This document shows positions 16,654 to 26,089 of a stretch of 64,000 nt of DNA, one piece after another (position 1 is the stretch's first letter; every line of letters starts with the position of its first letter). The translations under genes were made by a program, and so were the position numbers. The notes beneath the pieces are model-generated. The model was given only the letters and a program-made list of their open reading frames with translations, ran no database searches and was not told where the DNA came from. The stretch is from Balneolaceae bacterium (GTDB lineage: Bacteria; Bacteroidota; Rhodothermia; Balneolales; Balneolaceae). The stretch spans positions 575,262 through 639,261 of the forward strand of contig JAEPQE010000001.1 of the NCBI GenBank assembly GCA_017640665.1, in the 5' to 3' direction.

Positions 16654-17244
16654 ATGAAGCTCAACATCAATCATAAACTTGCGTTAGCTGCTTTTATCCT
16701 TTCTGTTTCAGCATTGGGAGTATCTGTCTTTTCCGGTGATACTTCCTCGGCAAAGAATGAAGATGAACCCCAATACATTACAGTGTTAGAATTGGCTGAA
16801 CAGATCAAAAACAGAGAGGATTTTCTCCTTATTGATCTTAGGAGTTTATCCGACTACAATCAGTTTAACATCCCCACTGCGAAGCATCTCCCTATAGCCG
16901 AATTATATGATTTCAATACTGAAATGGAAGTTCAACTTATTGTTTACGCCGAAGCTGATTCTCTTTCCAGTCTTGCTTTCTCCGTTTTAAAAGACAAAGG
17001 CTTCGAAAATATGCTCGTTCTAAAAGGGGGTATTCAGGATTGGTACAATCGTCTTCTTTATCCAAAAATGCCCTTAACAATTCCCGAAGAAGACATTGAA
17101 ATAGCAAACCATGTTAAAGAACTATCCGCATATTTTGGGGGAAGATCTCAATTTGTTGATGAAGGGAATCCACTTGAGTACTACAAGAGTACCTCCTCAA
17201 ATCAGCCCAAAATAAAAAGCCAGCTGGTGAGGATGGGATGTTAA
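16654..17244 (+). CDS. Membrane-anchored rhodanese-like protein without catalytic cysteine
   Basis: 196 residues. The N-terminus is a signal or anchor (LALAAFILSVSALGVSVFSG). The rhodanese fold is recognisable from LIDLRSLSDYNQFNIPTAKH and VLKGGIQDWYN, but the active loop reads VYAEADSLSSLAF, with alanine where the persulfide cysteine belongs. The chain ends in QLVRMGC, a terminal cysteine. Sulfur transfer by the usual mechanism is unlikely; a binding or scaffold role is possible. It starts one base after the transporter gene and overlaps the desulfurase gene by seven bases. Confidence 0.83.
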   Translation: MKLNINHKLALAAFILSVSALGVSVFSGDTSSAKNEDEPQYITVLELAEQIKNREDFLLIDLRSLSDYNQFNIPTAKHLPIAELYDFNTEMEVQLIVYAEADSLSSLAFSVLKDKGFENMLVLKGGIQDWYNRLLYPKMPLTIPEEDIEIANHVKELSAYFGGRSQFVDEGNPLEYYKSTSSNQPKIKSQLVRMGC

Positions 17245-18644
17245 ATTCAAAAAAGAGATCACTTAATAACTCGTTTATCAGGGTTGTAGGTGAAGAGGGA
17301 TTAATTCCTCTTAGGAATGGAAAATTTCAGAGATATATCAACTTTGACAATGCAGCTAGCACCCCTTCATTTGAATCAGTTTCAGAACTAGTCAGAAAAT
17401 TTCTTCCTTATTATTCAAGTGTTCATCGAGGAGCAGGATATAAATCTCAATTAAGTACTGAAGTTTATGATAAAGCTCATAACATAGTAGCAGAATTTAT
17501 TGGTGCCGATACTTCTGAAAACACAGTTATTTTCACAAAAAATGCTACTGAAGCATTAAACAAACTATCATATCGTTTTCCTTTTAAAAAGGATAGCGTT
17601 GTTCTTACTACAGAAATGGAACACCATTCAAATGATTTGCCCTGGAGAGATAAAGCTGAAACCATTCATGTAAGAATAACTGAAAAAGGGACCCTGGATC
17701 TTGACGATCTGGATACTAAGCTTAAAAAATATGCTCCCAGAGTAAGCTTGGTCTGTGTTTCGGGTGCCTCTAACGTTACCGGGATTGTTCAACCAATTCA
17801 TACCATCGCAAAAATGGCGCATGATTATGATGCAAAAATTGTAGTTGATGCTGCTCAACTTGCTCCGCATAAGAAAATTGATATTCGGCCAAATGATGAT
17901 TTATGGCATATTGATTTCCTCGTGTTCTCGGCACACAAAATGTATGCTCCATTCGGAACTGGTGTATTAGTTGGTCCAAAAGATACTTTCCTCAACTCTG
18001 CCCCTGAATATTCGGGAGGCGGCACGGTCGAGTCTGTCACTTTAAACGATATAAGATGGGCAGATTTACCCGACAGGGAAGAAGCCGGAAGTCCAAATGT
18101 AATTGGCGCTGTTGCATTAGCAAAGGCTATTCAAACCCTAACACGTTTCAGCATGGATAAAATCAGTAGGCGAGAAAAGAAGCTTACCCGGTATGCTATT
18201 GAAAAGCTTGGCTGCATCAAAGGAATTACGATTTATGGGGATAGAAATGTAGATAGAGTAGGAGTAATTTCATTTAATTTAGCCGGAGTCCATCACCAGG
18301 AAGTTGCTGATATTCTAAGTACTGAGTTTGGTATTGGTGTAAGAAACGGATGTTTTTGCGCTCATCCTTACGTAGTAAAGTTACTACGACTTTCTGATGC
18401 GGAGATTAAAAAATGGCGGGATGAATCTTTAAATGGACATAAAAATAGCCTGCCTGGTTTAGTCCGGGTCAGCTTTGGATGTTACAATACTTTTGAGGAA
18501 GTCGATTTGTTTAGTGAAGCAATCGAAAAAATTGTAGCGGATTCGAATGTTCAATCAGACATTAAGCCAATTATCCAGCTCGACACACAATCAAAGCAGT
18601 TACTAAGTGAACTAGATATTGATGGCCAAAACCTGGTTTCCTGA
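17238..18644 (+). CDS. Class V aminotransferase, cysteine desulfurase-like (SufS/CsdA type)
   Basis: 468 residues. PLP-dependent fold type I: NFDNAASTPSF near the N-terminus, EMEHHSND, DAAQLAPH, and the Schiff-base lysine K234 in FSAHKMYAPFGTG. The catalytic cysteine is likely C374 in RNGCFCAHP, matching the SufS HHCAQP segment. It is longer than SufS (about 410) owing to an N-terminal extension of about 35 residues and a polar tail. Last gene of the sulfur operon; it probably exchanges sulfur with imported thiosulfate-derived persulfide, but the real substrate is unknown. Confidence 0.85.
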   Translation: MLNSKKRSLNNSFIRVVGEEGLIPLRNGKFQRYINFDNAASTPSFESVSELVRKFLPYYSSVHRGAGYKSQLSTEVYDKAHNIVAEFIGADTSENTVIFTKNATEALNKLSYRFPFKKDSVVLTTEMEHHSNDLPWRDKAETIHVRITEKGTLDLDDLDTKLKKYAPRVSLVCVSGASNVTGIVQPIHTIAKMAHDYDAKIVVDAAQLAPHKKIDIRPNDDLWHIDFLVFSAHKMYAPFGTGVLVGPKDTFLNSAPEYSGGGTVESVTLNDIRWADLPDREEAGSPNVIGAVALAKAIQTLTRFSMDKISRREKKLTRYAIEKLGCIKGITIYGDRNVDRVGVISFNLAGVHHQEVADILSTEFGIGVRNGCFCAHPYVVKLLRLSDAEIKKWRDESLNGHKNSLPGLVRVSFGCYNTFEEVDLFSEAIEKIVADSNVQSDIKPIIQLDTQSKQLLSELDIDGQNLVS

Positions 18645-18653
18645 ATAATGAAT

Positions 18654-19697
18654 TCAGCTTAAGGGGTTTTTACTCTCTGTTTCCTTTCTAACAACAGGTG
18701 CCACTTCAGTCGCAAATAATTCAATTGATTTCAATACCTCTTTATGGGGTATGCTCCCAACCGTCATTTGCATTAAAAATCGATCGTGCTTAAATATTTC
18801 ATATTGATACATGATTTTATCGATCACTTCCTGTGGACTTCCCACAAAGTTAGCCCCTTCAAGTGCAGTTGAGGCGTCAAACTGATTCCGCTGCATGGGT
18901 GACCAACCCCGTTCTCTTCCTATCTTGTCCATCACTTGTTTAAAAGCCGGGAAAGCTATATCTGATGCTTCCTGAGAGGTTTCGCTTATAAACCCATGCG
19001 AGTTTATGCTTAGCTTTTGTCTAGGCTGATCGTGTTCTTCCGCACCCCTGGAATGCAAATCAACCATTTGTTTGAATTGCGCCGGGTATCCGCCTATAAT
19101 CGCCAAAGCCATTGGGAGCCCCAACGCTCCGGTGATATAAGCAGACTTTGGAGTTCCACCAACTGCTCTCCAAATTGGAATTTTCTCCTGATAAGCTCTT
19201 GGATAAACACCCCGGTCGTTAATTGCCGCTCTGTGCTTTCCGCTCCAGGTGATATTGGTCTCTTTCTGAATCTGGAGGAGCAACTCTAGTTTTTCTTCAA
19301 AAAGTTCTTCATAATTCTGCAAATCATATCCAAAGAGAGGAAAAGATTCGATGAAAGACCCTCTGCCTACGATAATTTCTGCTCTGCCTTTCGAAAGTAA
19401 ATCAATAGTTGCGAATTGCTGATACACCCGAACCGGATCTTCTGATCCTAATACGGTAACTGCTGTGCTTAACTTAATTGTTTTTGTTCGGGTAGCCGCA
19501 GCTGCCAAAATAGTTGTTGGAGATGACGATACATATTCCTCTCTGTGATGTTCTCCAATAGCATATACATCTAAGCCCAACTCATCGGCCAGTTCAATTT
19601 CTTCCATAAGATTAGCAAGGCGCTCTGAAGGATGAAGTAATTTCCCCGTTTCAGAATCCGGGGTATTTTCGACAAAAGTATAAAGGCCAAGTTCCAT
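18654..19697 (-). CDS. LLM-class flavin-dependent oxidoreductase (luciferase-like)
   Basis: 347 residues from the ATG at 19697 (an upstream in-frame start at 19706 adds three residues). Bacterial luciferase-like TIM barrel: ELGLYTFVENTPD, LDVYAIGEHHREEYVSSSP, LSTAVTVLGSEDPVRVYQQF and GRAEIIVGRGSFIESFPLFG are typical of the group that uses reduced FMN or F420. The substrate cannot be told from sequence. It converges with the sulfur operon, nine bases away, and shows no link to it. Confidence 0.88.
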   Translation of the reverse strand: MELGLYTFVENTPDSETGKLLHPSERLANLMEEIELADELGLDVYAIGEHHREEYVSSSPTTILAAAATRTKTIKLSTAVTVLGSEDPVRVYQQFATIDLLSKGRAEIIVGRGSFIESFPLFGYDLQNYEELFEEKLELLLQIQKETNITWSGKHRAAINDRGVYPRAYQEKIPIWRAVGGTPKSAYITGALGLPMALAIIGGYPAQFKQMVDLHSRGAEEHDQPRQKLSINSHGFISETSQEASDIAFPAFKQVMDKIGRERGWSPMQRNQFDASTALEGANFVGSPQEVIDKIMYQYEIFKHDRFLMQMTVGSIPHKEVLKSIELFATEVAPVVRKETESKNPLS

Positions 19698-19720
19698 GTA
19701 AATCAACTATAAAATTCATT

Positions 19721-19786
19721 GGTCATCCTGAACTTGATTCAGGATCTTATGTATTACAAAGATTCCGAAATAAATTCGGAATGACC
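19721..19786. repeat. Dispersed palindromic repeat with GGTCAT/ATGACC ends
   Basis: A 66-bp element bounded by GGTCAT (19721-19726) and ATGACC (19781-19786), with internal pairing CTGAACTTGATTCAG and ATTCCGAAATAAATTCGGAAT. A related element with GTCATTCC/GGAATGAC ends lies at 31133-31239. Such intergenic elements are widespread in Bacteroidota-like genomes. Confidence 0.65.
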
Positions 19787-19820
19787 TAATTATAAAACGG
19801 TTTTAGGATTAAATTTCACC

Positions 19821-20564
19821 ATGTCATACAAAAGAATAATCAGCCTGGTTCCAAGTCTTACGGAGTTACTCATTGATTTGGGATTGAAAGATCAGCTGAT
19901 CGGACGAACCAAATTTTGTATTCATCCTGAACAGAGAGTCCAACTTATTACTTCGGTTGGAGGGACTAAGAATCCGCATATCCAGAAGATTTTAAGTCTT
20001 AATCCTGACCTCATCATCACTAATAAAGAAGAAAACCGTAAGGAAGATGTTCAGGAGCTTGCCAAGCATACCGAAGTCATCGTTACAGAAATTGATACCA
20101 TTGATGAGGCAATCGAATGGATTCTTAAGCTTGGAACAAAGGTGGGTAAAATCACAGAGTCCGAAGGGATGGTTTCAGAAATCATAAAGCTTTCTGCTAA
20201 CATTCCTACTTTAAACCCCATACAAACGGCCTACTTTATTTGGAAAGATCCGTGGATGACCGTTGGAAATGATACCTACATTCATGATGTGATGTCTCGA
20301 TATGGATTGGTAAACGTATTTAGTAATCAAAGCAGGTATCCAGTTACTACTCTTGGAGAACTTTCTTCGCTTAGTCCTGATCTGGTACTGCTCAGTAGTG
20401 AACCCTATCCTTTCAAAGAAAAACATATTTATGAACTCAAGGAAGTATGCCCGGATTCGAATATTGAATTAGTGAATGAAGAATGGTTCAGCTGGTATGG
20501 CAGCCGGATGGTTCCTGCTTTTGAGGCACTTAACTCCTGGCGAACTCAATTATCCCTTAAATAA
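19821..20564 (+). CDS. BtuF-like helical-backbone metal/cobalamin receptor domain protein, no signal peptide
   Basis: 247 residues covering one periplasmic-binding-protein domain of the BtuF/FhuD class: RIISLVPSLTELLIDLGL, SVGGTKNPHIQKILSLNPDLII, and YPVTTLGELSSLSPDLVLLS. It begins directly with the domain and lacks a signal peptide, and no permease or ATPase gene is nearby. Cytoplasmic stand-alone versions are common in this phylum and often annotated as cobalamin-binding proteins; the ligand is not evident. A bidirectional hairpin follows its stop. Confidence 0.8.
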   Translation: MSYKRIISLVPSLTELLIDLGLKDQLIGRTKFCIHPEQRVQLITSVGGTKNPHIQKILSLNPDLIITNKEENRKEDVQELAKHTEVIVTEIDTIDEAIEWILKLGTKVGKITESEGMVSEIIKLSANIPTLNPIQTAYFIWKDPWMTVGNDTYIHDVMSRYGLVNVFSNQSRYPVTTLGELSSLSPDLVLLSSEPYPFKEKHIYELKEVCPDSNIELVNEEWFSWYGSRMVPAFEALNSWRTQLSLK

Positions 20565-20588
20565 AAAAACCGGATTTCTCCGGCTTTT
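20563..20588. terminator. Bidirectional intrinsic terminator
   Basis: Stem CCGGA-TTTC-TCCGG (20570-20583) preceded by a run of A and followed by CTTTT, placed between the convergent BtuF-like and DinB-like genes. Confidence 0.75.
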
Positions 20589-20597
20589 AATTCATCT

Positions 20598-21095
20598 TTA
20601 TTTATACGCCGGAGGCGCCATTCCATTTGCCCGATAATAGGCTACCATTTGTCCACAATGATGAGAATTATGCCGAAGTGCGCCTAAAACACCCGCAGTA
20701 AAGGCTCCGCTTTCTTCTGCTGCATGTACAATTTTGATAAATGAGTCAAACTGTTCGGTAGTGTAAGTTATTAATTCTTCTTTACTCATTCGGTCTTCAT
20801 CTCCCGGTTCCCATGCAATTGGTTCGCCTTTGAGACGTGCATTGAACCATTCCAGACTATAAGCTATATGAAATGCCTGTGCACCAAATGTTCTCATTTC
20901 TTCTCCGGGCTTGAAAGAAAAATCTTCGGCGGGCATCCCTTCTAACACTTCCAATGTAAAGTCTTTAGCATTTGTCAGATTCTGATCCAAATATTCATAA
21001 TTAGCTCGTTCAACGGGTTTTTCATCCATTGCAATCACCGTTACAGATACCATAAGCAGACCGAGTGCAATTATTGAGTAGTTAACTTTTTTCAT
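20598..21095 (-). CDS. Exported DinB/YfiT-like four-helix protein
   Basis: 165 residues with a signal peptide (IALGLLMVSVTVIAMD). The body resembles the DinB superfamily: three potential metal histidines are spread over FGAQAFHIAYSLEW and LRHNSHHCGQMVAYYR, the usual positions. Members include thiol-dependent enzymes and proteins of unknown role; the exported form is frequent in Bacteroidota. It is separated from its neighbours by terminator-like or AT-rich spacers and probably forms a single transcription unit. Confidence 0.8.
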   Translation of the reverse strand: MKKVNYSIIALGLLMVSVTVIAMDEKPVERANYEYLDQNLTNAKDFTLEVLEGMPAEDFSFKPGEEMRTFGAQAFHIAYSLEWFNARLKGEPIAWEPGDEDRMSKEELITYTTEQFDSFIKIVHAAEESGAFTAGVLGALRHNSHHCGQMVAYYRANGMAPPAYK

Positions 21096-21169
21096 AATGT
21101 ATTTGATTAATTCGATGACCTACTATCGGCTAAGAATTTGTGGAATTGTCTCATTTAATGCTAAACCTA

Positions 21170-22774
21170 TTATTCACTTTCTTCTTTTTTAACGGTTGGG
21201 TATTTCACCCCTAATTGTTCAAGGTATGTGTCAAATCTGGTTTCATCGAAGTAGTATTTCTCCAGTAGCGGACGGAATTGCTTCATAATATCTGTATTCA
21301 AGTAGGTAGCCGGTTTATCTGTTTCTGTAAGCATGGGCTTATACTCTGTTTCTACCGTTTGAACTTCGTTATAATACTTCCATGAGGCTTCGATTAATTC
21401 CGGTTTTAGCAGGAAATCGAGCATCGTCATTGCCTGAACTTTAGCTCCGGCTGTAACACCTTTATGCGCAATAGGAGTTGCCATCGCAATAGCATTCGAC
21501 CAATGGTGACCTTGCAAACCAGGAATATTTGAAGGATATCGAAGCGTTACGGTTGGTACTTTCCAGGAGATGTCACCAATATCATCCGATCCTCCGCTTA
21601 CGGGATTTTCGAGAGGTACTCCAATAGTGTCCAGCTCCGTAATTAATCCTCTTGGTCTTGAACCTACCTCTTTTTGAACGGCTTTAGCTAAGGTTTGATC
21701 GGCTTCGCTCCATTCCGGCAAACCCACCTCTTCAATATTTTGATGCATGGTTTCAGCTATTACCTTGTTAAAGTGTCGTGGCCATGCCGTTCCAATAATC
21801 CTCGAAGAAACTTCTGTCCCGGTCATCAAAGCTGCCCCATCAGCCATATTATTGGCATATCCATACAACTCCATAATTCCGTCATAGGTGATATCTCTTA
21901 AAAAGTACCAGATAGAAGCTTCGGAAGGGACCACGTTCGGCTGATCTCCTCCATTCGTTATGGTAGAATGCGATCGGGTCAATGGATGTAAATGCTCGCG
22001 TTTATAATTCCAGCCAATATTCATCAATTCAACTGCATCGAGAGCACTTCTTCCTCTCCAGGGAGATCCAGCCGAGTGAGCTGATTCACCTTTGAATGTA
22101 TACTCAACTGAAATTAATCCTGTACCCGGTGCTTGTCCGTAGCGAACACTTAATCGGTTACTTACATGGGTAAAAATGCACATATCGATATCGTCAAAAA
22201 AACCATCTCTGGTGTAATACGCTTTTGCTCCCAGTAATTCTTCAGCGATTCCAGGCCAAAGAACAATTGTTCCCTGAATACCCTCACGCTCCATGATTTC
22301 TTTTACAACCAGTGCCGAAGTGATATTCAGTGGGATGCCTGAATTATGACCTTCTCCATGTCCGGGCGCTCCTTCTACAATTGGATTGTGATAAGCCACT
22401 CCAGGTTTTTGAGACGCTTTCGGGATGCCGTCCACATCACTTCCCAAAGCTATTACCGGCTTTCCTTCCCCCCATTTAGCGAACCAAGCTGTTGGAATTC
22501 CTGAAATCCCATATTCTACTTCAAAGCCATTTTCTTCCAGAATTGAAGTAAGATATTTGGAAGATTCTACTTCCTGAAAACCAAGCTCTGCAAAGCTGAA
22601 CACCTTGTCGACCATCACCTGACTTTGCTTGTGCCGATCCTGCACCATCTGCGCGGCTTCCTTTTTAAGTGCCTCGATCTGTTCCTCAGAATAATTATCC
22701 TGTGCCTGTGCTGAAATTGAAATGACTAAGAGTGAGCAGAATAGGATCAGACCCTTTTTGAAAAAATTAAGCAT
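21170..22774 (-). CDS. Exported M20-family amidohydrolase, AbgB-like
   Basis: 534 residues from the ATG at 22774, chosen because it opens a clear signal peptide (KGLILFCSLLVISISAQAQ); the upstream extension is unlikely. The M20 metal-binding and lid segments are seen: GSDVDGIPKASQKPGV, GHGEGHNSGIP, PGIAEELLGAKAYY and the dimerisation region GESAHSAGSPWRGRSALDAV. This is closest to p-aminobenzoyl-glutamate hydrolase subunit B. Export points to degradation of an amide or acylated peptide in the periplasm. Not part of the adjacent arginine cluster, although it reads in the same direction. Confidence 0.87.
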   Translation of the reverse strand: MLNFFKKGLILFCSLLVISISAQAQDNYSEEQIEALKKEAAQMVQDRHKQSQVMVDKVFSFAELGFQEVESSKYLTSILEENGFEVEYGISGIPTAWFAKWGEGKPVIALGSDVDGIPKASQKPGVAYHNPIVEGAPGHGEGHNSGIPLNITSALVVKEIMEREGIQGTIVLWPGIAEELLGAKAYYTRDGFFDDIDMCIFTHVSNRLSVRYGQAPGTGLISVEYTFKGESAHSAGSPWRGRSALDAVELMNIGWNYKREHLHPLTRSHSTITNGGDQPNVVPSEASIWYFLRDITYDGIMELYGYANNMADGAALMTGTEVSSRIIGTAWPRHFNKVIAETMHQNIEEVGLPEWSEADQTLAKAVQKEVGSRPRGLITELDTIGVPLENPVSGGSDDIGDISWKVPTVTLRYPSNIPGLQGHHWSNAIAMATPIAHKGVTAGAKVQAMTMLDFLLKPELIEASWKYYNEVQTVETEYKPMLTETDKPATYLNTDIMKQFRPLLEKYYFDETRFDTYLEQLGVKYPTVKKEESE

Positions 22775-22862
22775 AGTAAATCCCTGAATGTTAAATGAGG
22801 AGTAAAGCAGTTTCAGTTCAATGTACTGAAAAGAGAGGTTTTTGAAAGGAAAATTCTCTTTG

Positions 22863-24164
22863 TTACTCAAACCCAAGCATTACTTTTTTCATCCGGGCTT
22901 TAATCTGATCGTTTCCCAAATTACCTATACTTCCTTCGTGGGTATGTTTGATTTCTTTTGGCGGGGTAAATGTACTCGATTCAATACTCTTACTTACTTG
23001 TTGGTAAGCATCTCTGAACGGAACGCCTTGAATCACCAGTTCATTCACTGCTTCTACTGAGAAGATGAGTTTGTATTTAGAGTCATCCAGAATATCTTCA
23101 GTAACTTTTATTTTACTTACTGAATAGTCAGCTATAAACAAACATTCTTTAATATCCTCAATGGCCGGGAAAAGTATTTCTTTCAATATCTGGAAGTCGC
23201 GATGATAGCCGGATGTAAGGTTTCCGATTACTGTGGCAATCGTCGCAGGCAAAGCCTTAAGCACATTGGTTTTGGCGCGAATTAACTCAAACACGTCCGG
23301 ATTTTTCTTATGTGGCATGATGCTTGAACCCGTTGTGAGTTCATCTGGTAATTTCAAAAAGGCAAAATTCTGACTGTTATATAAGCAAACATCTGAAGCC
23401 AGTTTGTTCAGTGTTCCAGCTAACCCAGCCATTGCAAATGAAAGTGTTTGCTCTGCTTTACCTCTACCCATTTGTGCGTATACCACATTGGTATTAATTC
23501 CAGCAAATTCCAGGATCTCAGTGGTCATGGTCCGATTCAAAGGAAAGGAAGAACCATACCCTGCCGCCGACCCTAAAGGATTTTGATTAACGATGGTATG
23601 CGCTGCCTGCATCAATACGAGGTCATCTACCAAGCTTTCAGCATACGCGCCAAACCATAACCCGAAACTAGAAGGCATTGCGGCCTGGGTATGGGTGTAT
23701 CCCGGAAGTAAGACTTTTTTATGTGCCTCACTTTGTTTTACTAAACCATTAAACAGTTTTTGAGTTAAAAAAGCAATCTCTTTGATCTGATCTCTCAGAA
23801 ATAATTTTATATCAACCAGAACCTGATCATTTCTTGATCGCCCCGAGTGTACTTTTTTGCCTATATCTCCCAACTTTCGGGTAAGCATCAACTCGATTTG
23901 GGAATGAACATCTTCCACCCCTTCTTCAATTTCGAACTTACCCGGCTTAATAACTTCATCAAGAATTCGATTCAGTTCTTTCACTAACACTTCCAGTTCC
24001 TCTTTTTTAAGAAGTCCCACCGATTCAAGCATAGTGATATGTGCAATGGTTCCCTGAACATCATATTTAGCTAATTCAATATCCAGTTCACGATCTTTCC
24101 CCACAGTGAATTTCTCAATGAATTCATCCGTGTTGATTCCCTTTTCCCAAAGTTTTTTTGCCAT
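22863..24164 (-). CDS. argH: Argininosuccinate lyase
   Basis: 433 residues from the ATG at 24164 (MAKKLWEKG); an upstream in-frame start adds 13 unlikely residues. It splits argininosuccinate into arginine and fumarate. Signatures: SGRSRNDQ, YTHTQAAMPSSFG, and the mobile catalytic loop TGSSIMPHKKNPDVFELIRAK. Last gene of the leftward arginine cluster, about 50 bases after the deacylase gene. Confidence 0.96.
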   Translation of the reverse strand: MAKKLWEKGINTDEFIEKFTVGKDRELDIELAKYDVQGTIAHITMLESVGLLKKEELEVLVKELNRILDEVIKPGKFEIEEGVEDVHSQIELMLTRKLGDIGKKVHSGRSRNDQVLVDIKLFLRDQIKEIAFLTQKLFNGLVKQSEAHKKVLLPGYTHTQAAMPSSFGLWFGAYAESLVDDLVLMQAAHTIVNQNPLGSAAGYGSSFPLNRTMTTEILEFAGINTNVVYAQMGRGKAEQTLSFAMAGLAGTLNKLASDVCLYNSQNFAFLKLPDELTTGSSIMPHKKNPDVFELIRAKTNVLKALPATIATVIGNLTSGYHRDFQILKEILFPAIEDIKECLFIADYSVSKIKVTEDILDDSKYKLIFSVEAVNELVIQGVPFRDAYQQVSKSIESSTFTPPKEIKHTHEGSIGNLGNDQIKARMKKVMLGFE

Positions 24165-24215
24165 AATTCTTTTTTGCTCTTTGTGAATGGTAAAACCCTT
24201 CACATGTTTAATAAA

Positions 24216-25331
24216 TCAAAGTCCCCTCTTGAGACTTTCCTGCCGGTCAGGCAAGGGGGTGTTGTATTTAAACTCTAACCCATCCAATAACTTCATATAG
24301 ATTTCAATTCCTTCTTCGATTTCTTTCAGATAGATAAACTCATTTGCAGTATGTGATCTTTTCGTATCTCCAGGTCCCATTTTAATACATGGAAACGGCA
24401 TGTGTACCTGATCTGACATTGTTTGAGAACCGTAGGTTTTGATTCCTATTTCAATCCCTTTTTGTACAATTGAATGATTCTCATCTATATCTGAAGCATT
24501 CAGATTAAGAGAACGTGGATGTACTTCACATCCCACATGTTTCCAGATAATTTCCACTACCTCCGCATTTGAATACTGCTCATTCGGGCGCACATCCACC
24601 ACAAACCTGCATTCATCAGGAACAACATTATGCTGTGTTCCTGCCTCAATTTGAGTTACTGTCATATTGATGTTACCCAATACTTCCGATTGTTTATCAA
24701 ATTCAAAACTTCGAAACCATTCTATATCTTTCATCGCTTTGTAGATAGCATTTTCTCCTTCTCCACGTGCGGCATGACCGCTTTCTCCATGAGCTACACA
24801 ATCCAAAACTATAAGTCCACGCTCGGCAATCGCCATATTCATAGATGTGGGTTCCCCGACCACTCCCAGGTCTATTTGCCCAATCTCATCTAACACAATT
24901 GGAACACCGTTTTTTCCGGACGATTCTTCCTCAGCCGAAGCCAGAAAAACCAGATTGTAAGGCTGTTCCTTTTTTGACAGCTCAATAAATACATGCAGCA
25001 AGCTAACTAAAGGCCCTCCGGCATCATTACTCCCTAATCCAATCAACTTCCCGTCTTCAATAGTGGCAGTAAACGGATCATAGCTCCATTTTGGAGTTGC
25101 TTTAACGGTATCGTGGTGAGAATTAAGTAATAGTGTTGGTTTAGACTCATCCACATAACCAGACCATGCCCAAACATTGTTTTGTTTTCTCTGGGCTTTG
25201 AAGTCATGTTCACGAAGATACTCCACCAATAAATCAGCAGTTTTATCTTCTTCCTCGCTATAAGACTGAATAGAAATAAGTTCTGAAAGCAATTCAATTG
25301 CGTGAACTGAAAGTTCTTTGTAGTTGCTCAT
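24216..25331 (-). CDS. argE: N-acyl-ornithine/citrulline deacylase, ArgE/M20 family
   Basis: 371 residues. M20 zinc peptidase: NSHHDTVKATPKWSYDPF, GLGSNDAGGPL, ASAEEESSGKNG, VGEPTSMNMAIAERGL and a late SDQVHMPFPCIKMGPGD. In organisms using an acylornithine carbamoyltransferase this enzyme removes the acyl group from acylcitrulline. The ATG overlaps the argB stop (ATGA). The last dozen residues, TPLPDRQESLKRGL, are encoded by a hairpin repeat (CCTGCCGGTCAGGC near 24239-24252) and look like an add-on. Confidence 0.88.
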   Translation of the reverse strand: MSNYKELSVHAIELLSELISIQSYSEEEDKTADLLVEYLREHDFKAQRKQNNVWAWSGYVDESKPTLLLNSHHDTVKATPKWSYDPFTATIEDGKLIGLGSNDAGGPLVSLLHVFIELSKKEQPYNLVFLASAEEESSGKNGVPIVLDEIGQIDLGVVGEPTSMNMAIAERGLIVLDCVAHGESGHAARGEGENAIYKAMKDIEWFRSFEFDKQSEVLGNINMTVTQIEAGTQHNVVPDECRFVVDVRPNEQYSNAEVVEIIWKHVGCEVHPRSLNLNASDIDENHSIVQKGIEIGIKTYGSQTMSDQVHMPFPCIKMGPGDTKRSHTANEFIYLKEIEEGIEIYMKLLDGLEFKYNTPLPDRQESLKRGL

Positions 25332-26089
25332 TGTATTAACCTTGTTCCCGAATTCGAATCATTGATTGAGTCAAACTTTGTGATACTTACTTTTTCAACT
25401 CCGGATTTAAGTGCCTGAAATCCTAGATCCAGTTTTGGGATCATTCCATCTTTTATAACATTTATGCCCTTTAGATGGCGATAAAGTAACAGGTTCATTT
25501 CAGTGATTAACCGGCTCCCGTTCATTACTCCTTCAATATCCAGGCAGAAAATCATTTCTACATCATATACTTCTGATAATTCCTGAGCAACAAAAGAGGT
25601 AATCGAATCGGCATTTGTGTTCAACATATTTCCTGAACCATCGTGGGTTAAAGGGGCCAATACCGGAGTTACCTTCCTTTCAATCAGAACTTTTAATTCC
25701 TCTGAATTGATGTTTTCAATATCTCCAACCCACCCAAAATCAACAGGATCCGGATTTCTCTTTTTTGATTTTATGAGATTCATATCCGCGCCGGTCAAGC
25801 CTAAAGAGTTAACTCCAAGTGATTGTAGTTTCGCTACTATTTTCTTGTTGATGAGTCCGCCATAAACCATCGTTACTACATCAAGGGTTTCCTGATTAGT
25901 AACCCGTCTTCCTTCTATCATTTCTGATTTAATACCAAGCTTTCCGGCGACTTCAGTAGCAATCACGCCACCGCCATGTACCAAAATCTTTGGCCCCTTC
26001 ATTTTGATGAACTCCTTCAAAAAGAGATCCATACTTTGTTCATCCTCAGCTATTCTACCACCGATTTTTATGACTTTCAGGCTTTGCAT
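25328..26089 (-). CDS. argB: Acetylglutamate kinase
   Basis: 253 residues, amino-acid kinase fold. Phosphorylates the N-acylglutamate side chain. Motifs KIGGRIAED, ILVHGGGVIATEVAGKLGI, EGRRVT and NTNADSITSFVAQEL are present. The lack of the long N-terminal helix suggests the dimeric form without arginine feedback inhibition (family knowledge). Overlaps argF' by one base and argE by four. Confidence 0.93.
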   Translation of the reverse strand: MQSLKVIKIGGRIAEDEQSMDLFLKEFIKMKGPKILVHGGGVIATEVAGKLGIKSEMIEGRRVTNQETLDVVTMVYGGLINKKIVAKLQSLGVNSLGLTGADMNLIKSKKRNPDPVDFGWVGDIENINSEELKVLIERKVTPVLAPLTHDGSGNMLNTNADSITSFVAQELSEVYDVEMIFCLDIEGVMNGSRLITEMNLLLYRHLKGINVIKDGMIPKLDLGFQALKSGVEKVSITKFDSINDSNSGTRLIQ

